From positions 170,521 through 234,520 of the forward strand of contig NZ_CAKVFS010000003.1 of NCBI RefSeq assembly GCF_934746965.1: a stretch of 64,000 nt of DNA, given 5' to 3'. The notes under the pieces were generated by a model. It searched no databases. It worked only from the letters and a program-made list of their open reading frames with translations, and had not been told where the DNA came from. The stretch comes from an uncultured Methanobrevibacter sp. Its GTDB lineage: Archaea > Methanobacteriota > Methanobacteria > Methanobacteriales > Methanobacteriaceae. Position 1 is the first letter of the stretch; each line of letters begins with the position of its first letter. This document shows positions 56,952 through 64,000 of this stretch, piece after piece. The position numbers and the translations under genes were made by a program.

Positions 56952-57923
56952 TTAGTTATCTACACCAAAGGATTTTTTAAGTAAATCTACGTTTACATAT
57001 CCTTCTTTATAGACTTTACCAGTTGTTAAATCATTGATAACTACTTCTGCAGGGGCAAACATTCCTTTATCAATTTTGTAGAAATCAAATTCAGCTTCTT
57101 TAAATACATCGAAGAATGGTTTTCCATATCCATCAGCTGCAGAGGAAGGTAATTTAGCTGCAACATCTGCAATATCATCATTTTCATCAGATTCAACATA
57201 GTAGTAAGTTCTTCCACCAAATAAAACAGCATCATTAGTTTTACCCATAGCTTTTAATCCATCTGGGTCAACTGGAGCAATAGGAGCAATACCTGCAGCA
57301 TGTTTTACTTTAGTTACATCAAATTTAATAGCTTCTAACATTTTGTAAGTTCCGTTTTCAACTACTCTTCCAGCAATTTGAATAGATCCAACAAGAGAAG
57401 AAGTAGGAGCTACAAGTAAATATACATCTTTAACATCCACATTACATTCATCAGCAATATATTGTGCAACGTCTTCACCAGGTAATACATCAGCTTCTAA
57501 AGTTAAAATAGCTAAATTAGCTTCTGAATCTTCATATCCAATTTCTTCATAAGTTTCAGCTGGTTTTTTACATATTGCCCTAGCTGGACCAGAACCAAGT
57601 GCAAAGAAATCTCCTACAGATACAGACCAACCTGCTTTTTGAGATCCTAATGTAGAAATAGATGGAGAATCAGTTTTAATTTTTACTGAAGGAAGAGCGA
57701 ATTTTTCAGATAAATCACCTGGAATAGATATTCCAACATCTGCAAGACCACCAAGACAAACTTTTGTATAAAGTTCACCTGCTTTAAAACTTCCAACAAC
57801 ATTTACTCCACAATCAATGATTGTAGCACCATTTGATAATTGACTAACAACAATGTTTAATTCATCTTGTTTTTCAATCATTACATCTACGGTTTTTTTA
57901 GCTTCTAAGTTTACACTTACCAT
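56952..57923 (-). CDS. mch: Methenyl-tetrahydromethanopterin cyclohydrolase
   Basis: A 323-aa cytoplasmic enzyme of the methanogenesis pathway from CO2, interconverting N5-formyl- and N5,N10-methenyl-tetrahydromethanopterin. The sequence is recognisable along its length: MVSVNLEAKKTVDVMI, NGATIIDCGVNVVGSFKAG (about 31-49), GWSVSVGDFFALGSGPARA (about 98-116), CNVDVKDVYLLVAPTSSLVGS and HAAGIAPIAPVDPDG (about 214-228), then VLFGGRTYYYVE. The length matches Mch (about 320 aa). It is monocistronic. It is the main marker that the host is a methanogen. Confidence 0.96.
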   Translation of the reverse strand: MVSVNLEAKKTVDVMIEKQDELNIVVSQLSNGATIIDCGVNVVGSFKAGELYTKVCLGGLADVGISIPGDLSEKFALPSVKIKTDSPSISTLGSQKAGWSVSVGDFFALGSGPARAICKKPAETYEEIGYEDSEANLAILTLEADVLPGEDVAQYIADECNVDVKDVYLLVAPTSSLVGSIQIAGRVVENGTYKMLEAIKFDVTKVKHAAGIAPIAPVDPDGLKAMGKTNDAVLFGGRTYYYVESDENDDIADVAAKLPSSAADGYGKPFFDVFKEAEFDFYKIDKGMFAPAEVVINDLTTGKVYKEGYVNVDLLKKSFGVDN

Positions 57924-57969
57924 TATTTAACCTCATAGTTTACTAAAATAAATTATATTTTTAGTAGTA

Positions 57970-58476
57970 TTAATATTTACCTAAATGAATTTTAGATTCA
58001 TCATATCTGCTTTTAGGTTCTTTATCTTCTTTAGGATAACCAATAGCTATTACTGAAAATGGAATAATATGATTAGGAATATGAAAATATTCTCTTAATG
58101 CATTTACCCTATCTTCTTTTGGATAAAATCCTAACCATACTGCTCCAAGCCCATCAATAACAGCTTGAAGTAAAATATTTTGTGTACATGCAGATAAATC
58201 CTGTTGAATCATGGGTTTAACTACTTTAAACTTTTTAGTATTGCCTAAAACAATGATTAATTTTTGAGCTTTTTTAGCAGGTTTTGCATATCTACTCATT
58301 TTCGAAACAGCATTTAAATCCTTTTTATCAGATACAATTATAAATTCCCAAGGTTGAGAATTAAAAGCTGAAGGAGCTTGCATACCTGCTTCAATTAAAT
58401 GTTTTACCTGATTCATGCTAACTTCTTTATCATTAAATTTTCTCACACTTCTTCTTTTAAAAATTGGATTCATCAT
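57970..58476 (-). CDS. Nitroreductase-family protein
   Basis: A 168-aa FMN-dependent NAD(P)H oxidoreductase. The FMN-binding Arg region is KRRSVRKFNDKEV (about 8-20), with AGMQAPSAFNSQPWEFIIV (about 31-49) and a C-terminal GLGAVWLGFYPKEDR and IPFSVIAIGYPKEDK. The length is typical for the small nitroreductases of archaea. The physiological substrate is unknown. Its ATGA start overlaps the stop of the ClC gene, so the two are translationally coupled, which hints at a shared function. Confidence 0.9.
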   Translation of the reverse strand: MMNPIFKRRSVRKFNDKEVSMNQVKHLIEAGMQAPSAFNSQPWEFIIVSDKKDLNAVSKMSRYAKPAKKAQKLIIVLGNTKKFKVVKPMIQQDLSACTQNILLQAVIDGLGAVWLGFYPKEDRVNALREYFHIPNHIIPFSVIAIGYPKEDKEPKSRYDESKIHLGKY

Positions 58477-60035
58477 ACCACTTCATCCATTAATTTGTTC
58501 ATCTCATCATTTTCAAAAGGATAATTATTACTATCCATTAATATGTGAATTTGATCTGCATAATTTATTATAACATTTTCATTAGATAATATATATTTTC
58601 CATTTCTTGTAATTGAAATCACGATACAATTTTTTGGAAATGGAATATCTTTAATTTGTTTACCTATATATTTCCAAGTTGATGGAACAACATATTCTGA
58701 TAAAATATGTTTTGAATGATCGTTTATTAAATCTTGATTATTTTTAGATATTAATCTTTCAAACAAGGATTCATAAATAGGTCTATTATTTAATAACATT
58801 GGCACAGAATATGCAATAATAGATACTATTAACATAGCTACTAAAGATTCAGTTGATCCACACATTTCCGAGAGTAAAACAACCCCCGTAATTGGAGATC
58901 TTATAGTAGCTGCAAAAAAACCTGCCATTGAAATAACAATGAACTTATATATTAAATAACTTTTAAGTCCAAAAATAGGAATCGCAACAGAACCAAAAAT
59001 AGCTCCAATAAATGCTCCTAAAACTAAAATAGGTAAAAATATTCCTCCAGGAGATCCCGTTGCAAAAGATGCTACAGAAAATAAATATTTCATTACCAAT
59101 AAAAATATTAAAATAGTTATCGATGGAATAGCTACATCCAACATGTTTAACATGAAATGTCCGCCATCAAGAATTTCCGGAATAAACAATGATACAACAC
59201 CAGATATTAAAAATACACTTATAATTTTAATTTCAATAGAAACATTGAAATTATTTATAATATCATTTGCTTTAATCATCCCTACATTATAAACATAACC
59301 GAAAATACCTAAAATTATACCTAAAATAATTAAAAGCCAATAATAAGATAATGGAAGATTATATAATGGAAAACTAAGTAATGTTGCTTGTCCAAAAATT
59401 GATTTAGATATAACATCTGCAACAACAGATGAAATTAAAGCTATAAAAATCAATGTTTTATCAAAACTATGATTAATTTCTTCAATTATAAATATCACAC
59501 CAGCTAATGGTGCATTAAAAGCAGCAGTAATTCCAACAGTTGAACCCGCCAATATAAGTCGTAATTCATCTGTTTTAGAACCTCTTAAAATTTTTGAAAC
59601 ACCTTTTCCAATCATCCCTCCAATTTGAACAGAAGGACCTTCAGGACCTAAAGATAAACCCCCAATAGCAGTTAAAATACCCCCACTAATTTTAGTTATT
59701 ACAACTTTCCACCAATTAACATTTAAAAACCCTTTAACTTCAGCATTGATTTGAGGAATTCCACTACCTATACTATTTGGTTCCCACTTTATTAAAAACG
59801 AAGTAAATAATCCCAAAATAATTAATATAAAAAACCAAAGAACAATCAAAACTATATTTCCATGAATAAAATTTAAGATATTTCTTAAAATATCTTCTGC
59901 AGAATATAAAAAAAATCTATATAAACAAACTATTATTCCAGCAAAAACTCCTACAAATATTCCTTGAATAGTTAGTTTGAAAATATGTTTTGGATTATCT
60001 ACAACAGAACGTAATGACTTTTGAAGTATTTTCAT
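58473..60035 (-). CDS. ClC-type chloride channel/antiporter with C-terminal TrkA-C-like domain
   Basis: A 520-aa membrane protein. ClC selectivity motifs are present in order: GSGIPQ (about 105-110), GGLSLGPEGPSVQIGG with the gating Glu GPEGP (about 138-142), and GSPGGIFLPILVLGAFIGAI with the GGIFxP signature (about 343-362). The last 75 residues (IKDIPFPKNCIVISITRNGKYILSNENV) form a TrkA-C/RCK-C type regulatory domain. It probably exchanges chloride and protons across the cell membrane. Because the gating Glu is retained, an antiporter is more likely than a pure channel. It is followed by the nitroreductase with a 4-base overlap. Confidence 0.92.
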   Translation of the reverse strand: MKILQKSLRSVVDNPKHIFKLTIQGIFVGVFAGIIVCLYRFFLYSAEDILRNILNFIHGNIVLIVLWFFILIILGLFTSFLIKWEPNSIGSGIPQINAEVKGFLNVNWWKVVITKISGGILTAIGGLSLGPEGPSVQIGGMIGKGVSKILRGSKTDELRLILAGSTVGITAAFNAPLAGVIFIIEEINHSFDKTLIFIALISSVVADVISKSIFGQATLLSFPLYNLPLSYYWLLIILGIILGIFGYVYNVGMIKANDIINNFNVSIEIKIISVFLISGVVSLFIPEILDGGHFMLNMLDVAIPSITILIFLLVMKYLFSVASFATGSPGGIFLPILVLGAFIGAIFGSVAIPIFGLKSYLIYKFIVISMAGFFAATIRSPITGVVLLSEMCGSTESLVAMLIVSIIAYSVPMLLNNRPIYESLFERLISKNNQDLINDHSKHILSEYVVPSTWKYIGKQIKDIPFPKNCIVISITRNGKYILSNENVIINYADQIHILMDSNNYPFENDEMNKLMDEVV

Positions 60036-60070
60036 AATATAATAATTTATACTTAATAATATTTAAAAAA

Positions 60071-60388
60071 TTAGTTAGAGGATCTCCAAGTGTTTCCACA
60101 TTTTGCACATCTAATAAAATTAGTTGGAGCTTCATCAGCAGACCTTGTTTGAACCGTCCACCAATAACCTTTAGTTCCCCCACATTTATAACAAGTAATT
60201 CTTGTAGTTGGCAAAGCTACATTTTTATTATCCGTAACTATTACTTCAGTTTGGGGATTTGTTTCACCTTTAACCTCGTATTGATCTTTAACTTCATTTT
60301 CAGATAAAGATTTTTCATATCCGCATTTACATTTTAATTTATTATTTGTAGGAAGTAAAATAGCTCCACATTCCGGACAAAATTCCAT
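60071..60388 (-). CDS. tfs: Transcription factor S (TFIIS/RPB9-like)
   Basis: A 105-aa archaeal transcript-cleavage factor of RNA polymerase. The N-terminal zinc ribbon is CPECG and CKCGYEK (residues 4-24), then a linker. The C-terminal ribbon has CYKCG and CAKCGNTWR, with the catalytic QTRSADEAPTNFIRC segment (about 79-93) whose Asp-Glu pair stimulates RNA cleavage in the backtracked polymerase. It is the standard length and all eight cysteines are present. It is encoded 35 bases upstream of ClC on the same strand, possibly in one transcript. Confidence 0.94.
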   Translation of the reverse strand: MEFCPECGAILLPTNNKLKCKCGYEKSLSENEVKDQYEVKGETNPQTEVIVTDNKNVALPTTRITCYKCGGTKGYWWTVQTRSADEAPTNFIRCAKCGNTWRSSN

Positions 60389-60888
60389 AATTAATCACCT
60401 ATCACCCAGTTATTTAATTAAAAAAAGTATTTATAATTTATTATATAAAAAATTATATAATTAAACTTTTACTAAGTTATTATTTATTTAATTTTAAGAG
60501 TTTGTAAAATTTTATAGGCTTATTTGATTTTGAATTTTTTGCAGATGCACCTTCATTTTGATTAAATTACACTCTAATTTTTATTCAATTTTAATATAAA
60601 CGATTTAAAAATAGTAAACTACTTTAATAAGTTAGAATTGATATTATTTAATTATCATACAAATAAATACATCTATAATAGTAATATAAACTTCATACAA
60701 CTTAAATTTTATGATTTTTCTGAAGAAAAAAATAGTTTCTAAAAAAATTATTCATAAAAATACACAATAACCAAAAAAAAACAAAATTTAAACAGACAAG
60801 TTACTGAATTCAAAGAACATCTAGTTAGACACAGAAAAAACAAATAATTCTATAAAAATTTATAGACTCAAAAAAAAGAAAAAAAGTT
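60389..60888. other. Long intergenic region
   Basis: 500 AT-rich bases between the TFS promoter and the terminator of the last adhesin. An ATTATATAAAAAATTATATAATT-like region near 60440-60462 could hold the TFS TATA box. There is no gene, RNA or repeat array. Confidence 0.45.
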
Positions 60889-60915
60889 AAAGAGAATTAT
60901 AGTAGAATTCTCTTT
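60889..60915 (-). terminator. Hairpin terminator of the last adhesin
   Basis: A perfect 10-bp stem (AAAGAGAATT with AATTCTCTTT) and a 7-base loop abutting the stop codon at 60916. A- and T-rich flanks follow. Confidence 0.7.
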
Positions 60916-63900
60916 TTATTTTATTGTAATTTTGTTTCCAATTTGGTAATCATTCCACATAGAAGTAATGATATATTCACCAGCGATTAAATTAATATTT
61001 AAACTTGCAACACCATTACTATCAGTAGTTCTATTATAGAACACACCATTTACATTGAAAGTCACAGTCTGATTAGCTAATGGTTTTCCTTGACTGTCAA
61101 GAACAGTAGCATTAAACTTACTACCATCTCCATGTTTCATGGATAAATCCTTAGTAACTAATACTGTATTTACTGTTACATTATTACCTACAGCATATCC
61201 GTCGAATATTGCTGTTATAATGTATTTTCCAGGATTTAAGTTAATAGCTAATGTAACTATACCATTTTTATCAACAGTTCTGTTATAGAATACTCCATTA
61301 ATGTTGAAGGTTACATTTTTACCAACAGCTAAGGTTCCGTCTTTATTGTAGACTTTTGCAGTGTACTGAGTACCATTCTTATAATACTTAATTATATCAT
61401 GATTCTCACTAATAGGAGCTTTAACAGTAATATTAAATCCTTCCTGCTCACCAGTTACCGGATTATATGCAGTTAAAATATATTCACCAGGTCTTAAATT
61501 AATATTCAACCTAGCAATACCTGCACCATTAGTAGTTTTCTCATAGAACACACCATTAATATTAAACTTAACTGTAGTATTAGCTAACGGGTTTCCATGA
61601 CTATCAGTGAAATTAGCAAAGAACTGAGTACCATTTTGATACATTTTAACAATGTTTTCACCAATGATAGATTGGATGATTTTTACAGAAGCATTAACCT
61701 CAGCACCGTTATAGTAATCATCACCTGGATAAACAACAGTTGCAACATAGTCTCCAGAATCTAAATTAAGAGTTAAGAATGCATAACCATCCTTATCAGT
61801 AACACGACTATAAGACATACCATTAATAGTAATAGTCACTGTTGCATTAGCTATTGGATTACCATAAAAGTCCTTCAATAAAACAGTTAATTTAGAACCG
61901 TCATGATAAATCATTAAAACATTATCAACGATTAATATTGCGTCTTTGTTAACATCTACTGTAATATTTCCAGTTTTGATTACTGGGTCGTATTTATCAT
62001 CACCTGGGTAGATAACTGTGATGTTGTGTATTCCTTTATCTAATGGAGGAATATCCACACTACCAGTACCATTAGACACATTACCAGTGTAGTTTTTACC
62101 ATCAATCACTACAATGATTTCACCAGTAGCATCATCAGGCAAATCAATACTAATAGTAGAGTTTTTACCTTCAACACCATCAGGAATAGTAATATTTGCA
62201 GGATACTCTTCTACTTTAGAAACATTAAACTTACCAGCCACAGAAGCATCCATATAATTATTGTCACCTTTCCAAGTAGCAGTAAAATCATAGACACCTT
62301 CATTATGTAATCCAGCAATAGTTAATTTACCTTCACCATTAACCACAGACACAGTATAATCTTTACCATCAATAGTTACAATAACATCACCAGATAATTT
62401 AGCATTGCTTATTCCAGTTAAAGTAGCTTTTATAGTAATATCCTCATCAATTTTAACATCACCAATAACAACATCTAAAACAGGAATTGCTTTAGCTACA
62501 TTAAAACTACCAGAAGCACTAGCAGCATTGTAATTACTGTTTCCAGAGAACTTAGCTGAGAAATCATAAGATCCAGCAGGCAATTTAATACCATTTAAAG
62601 TACCTTTACCATTAATGATACGTACGGTGTAGTTTTTACCGTTAACTGTTACAATTACATCTCCGGTTAATTTAGCACCATTAACACCAGTTAAAGTAGC
62701 GTCAATAACAAATACATCACCATAATTTATATTACCAATTACAACATCTAAAACAGGATTTGCTTTAGCCACATTCACAGTTTTAGTAACTTCTACAGAA
62801 GTGTACTTATCATTTCCAGCATATTTAACAATAACACTGTGAGTACCAGCATTTAATCCAGAAATAACTTCATTAATTTTACCATTTACCACTGTAGCAG
62901 TGTAGTTTACACCATCAACAGAAATAACAATAGTACCATTAATATCACCAGGCAAAGTACCAGTGACAGTTATATTCTCACCAAAGACAATATCACCAAT
63001 AACAACATCCATAACAGGATTTACTTTAGATACAGTGAATTTAGCAGTAGTGGAGATATTGTTATAGTTGTTATCTCCTGGATATATTATATTTGCTGTG
63101 TAATTACCTGCTTTAAGACCAGCTATTTTTATAACAGCTTTACCATCAACAATAGTGCCAGTATAATTTTTACCATCAATAGTTACAATGACATCTCCTG
63201 TAGCATCAGAAGGCACAGTTACACTAATAATTTCATCATCATCAACTTTAATATCACCTACATTAACATCCATAGTTGAATTTATTTTATTAACATGGAA
63301 ACTGTCTGAGTCACTTACATTATTGTAATTTTCGTTTCCTTCCCATGTAGCAGTGAAATCATATACTCCTGCAGATAATTTAACACCATTTAAAGTACCT
63401 TTACCATCTATGATTTTAACGGTGTAGTTTTTACCGTTGACTGTTACAATTACATCACCGGTTAATTTAGCACCGTTAACTCCAGTTAAAACAGCATTAA
63501 TAACAAATATAGTATTGTAATCTACATTATCAATTACTACATTTAAAGTAGGGTCTGCTTTAGCTACATTTATGGTTTTAGTAAACTCAACAGGATTATA
63601 TTTATCATTACCAGTGTATTTAACATTAATAGTGTGGTTACCAGTGTTTAAATCTTTGATAGATTCACTAGCTTTACCATTTACTACTATGACTGTTTTT
63701 TCAACACCATCAACAGAAATAATTACAGTTCCATTAATATCACTTGGTAAATTAACATTAACTAATGCATCATCACCAAAGACAATATCACTGATAACTA
63801 CATCCATAACTGGAGTTATTTTAGATACATTAAACTCAGCAGTAGTAGAAATATCATTATAATTGTTATCTCCATTATATTGTGCGTTTATAGTGTAAGT

Positions 63901-64000
63901 ACCTTCTTTAAGACCAGATATAGTTGTGGTTGCTTTTCCACCAACAACAGCCAAAGTATAATCCTTACCATCAACAGTCACAACAACACTACCAGCAGCA
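60916..64000 (-). CDS. Adhesin-like Ig-repeat protein, 5' part beyond the window
   Basis: About 1028 codons are visible and the frame stays open to the window edge. The N-terminal part consists of about eight Ig-like repeats of 85-90 residues, each with a VIVTVNGKNYTV...G..NYN pattern. Two of them are more alike than the rest, sharing TGVNGAKLTGDVIVTVNGKN and a GKGTLNG turn. The last 340 residues are the same four repeats (HDGSKLTVLLKDFYGNPIAN ... INGVFYNRTTDSNG) that end the adhesins at 31913 and 42818. No membrane helix or sorting motif follows, so those repeats probably act as the cell-wall anchor. The signal peptide should lie upstream, outside the window. It is intact as far as seen. Confidence 0.85.
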   Translation of the reverse strand, partial: AAGSVVVTVDGKDYTLAVVGGKATTTISGLKEGTYTINAQYNGDNNYNDISTTAEFNVSKITPVMDVVISDIVFGDDALVNVNLPSDINGTVIISVDGVEKTVIVVNGKASESIKDLNTGNHTINVKYTGNDKYNPVEFTKTINVAKADPTLNVVIDNVDYNTIFVINAVLTGVNGAKLTGDVIVTVNGKNYTVKIIDGKGTLNGVKLSAGVYDFTATWEGNENYNNVSDSDSFHVNKINSTMDVNVGDIKVDDDEIISVTVPSDATGDVIVTIDGKNYTGTIVDGKAVIKIAGLKAGNYTANIIYPGDNNYNNISTTAKFTVSKVNPVMDVVIGDIVFGENITVTGTLPGDINGTIVISVDGVNYTATVVNGKINEVISGLNAGTHSVIVKYAGNDKYTSVEVTKTVNVAKANPVLDVVIGNINYGDVFVIDATLTGVNGAKLTGDVIVTVNGKNYTVRIINGKGTLNGIKLPAGSYDFSAKFSGNSNYNAASASGSFNVAKAIPVLDVVIGDVKIDEDITIKATLTGISNAKLSGDVIVTIDGKDYTVSVVNGEGKLTIAGLHNEGVYDFTATWKGDNNYMDASVAGKFNVSKVEEYPANITIPDGVEGKNSTISIDLPDDATGEIIVVIDGKNYTGNVSNGTGSVDIPPLDKGIHNITVIYPGDDKYDPVIKTGNITVDVNKDAILIVDNVLMIYHDGSKLTVLLKDFYGNPIANATVTITINGMSYSRVTDKDGYAFLTLNLDSGDYVATVVYPGDDYYNGAEVNASVKIIQSIIGENIVKMYQNGTQFFANFTDSHGNPLANTTVKFNINGVFYEKTTNGAGIARLNINLRPGEYILTAYNPVTGEQEGFNITVKAPISENHDIIKYYKNGTQYTAKVYNKDGTLAVGKNVTFNINGVFYNRTVDKNGIVTLAINLNPGKYIITAIFDGYAVGNNVTVNTVLVTKDLSMKHGDGSKFNATVLDSQGKPLANQTVTFNVNGVFYNRTTDSNGVASLNINLIAGEYIITSMWNDYQIGNKITIK

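Noticed and set aside
1..64000. Search for a CRISPR array to match the CARF protein
   Set aside because: No series of identical 25-40 base repeats with regular spacers was seen; the repeated DNA found lies in adhesin genes and the 250-bp inverted repeat.
1..64000. tRNA, rRNA or other structured RNA genes
   Set aside because: In such AT-rich DNA these should stand out as GC-rich stretches; none was seen in any spacer.

Overview
The window is very AT-rich archaeal DNA and reads as a Methanobrevibacter-like methanogen. Three observations support this. A methanogenesis gene, methenyl-tetrahydromethanopterin cyclohydrolase, lies at 56952-57923. There is an archaeal transcription factor S and a methanogen-type thymidylate synthase. 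There are also several giant adhesin-like proteins built from beta-helix and Ig-like repeats, as in host-associated Methanobacteriales. The species cannot be fixed from the sequence. I saw no rRNA, tRNA or CRISPR array.

Layout. 1-8.8 kb is an accessory block of small zinc-ribbon and membrane proteins, with a UvrD-type helicase and a winged-helix regulator. One member (3331-3930) is broken by frameshifts. 8.9-31.7 kb is a defence island. It holds a Rpn/PD-(D/E)XK-like nuclease, a large HEPN-like/zinc-ribbon/HTH-repeat protein, a small secreted protein, and a CARF protein of the Cas02710 type with a HEPN motif. It also has a six-gene leftward operon: PLD-SNF2 helicase, DUF4391 protein, reverse transcriptase fused to a nitrilase, two type III Mod methyltransferases, and one Res subunit. 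A frameshifted membrane protein and a GmrSD/DUF262-type nuclease end the island. 31.9-47.2 kb holds adhesin-like proteins, one truncated at its start, one split by an in-frame TGA and one carrying a papain-like protease, with a purine permease between them. 47.5-60.4 kb is mostly metabolic and housekeeping: thymidylate synthase, rubrerythrin, MATE exporter, DUF4013 membrane proteins, flavodoxin-like reductase, Mch, nitroreductase, ClC channel and TFS. The last 3 kb is another adhesin, cut off by the window edge.

How the parts fit together. The most interesting unit is the operon at 14.8-28.8 kb. It looks like a complete type III restriction-modification locus with its usual helicase and DUF4391 companions. 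A DRT1-like RT-nitrilase gene sits inside it with tight spacing, and the methyltransferase has been duplicated. The second mod carries an (AG)7 tract that puts it out of frame; 6 or 9 units would restore it. This has the form of a phase-variable methyltransferase in an archaeon. A CARF/HEPN gene and a HEPN/HTH-repeat gene follow, so restriction, reverse transcription and possible abortive RNases lie side by side.

Other dynamic features are a 253-bp inverted repeat at 48.9 and 55.5-55.7 kb that carries a promoter plus a zinc-ribbon N-terminus, and several hairpin terminators that overlap the stop codon of the gene they end. Family assignments were made by reading motifs, not by database search.
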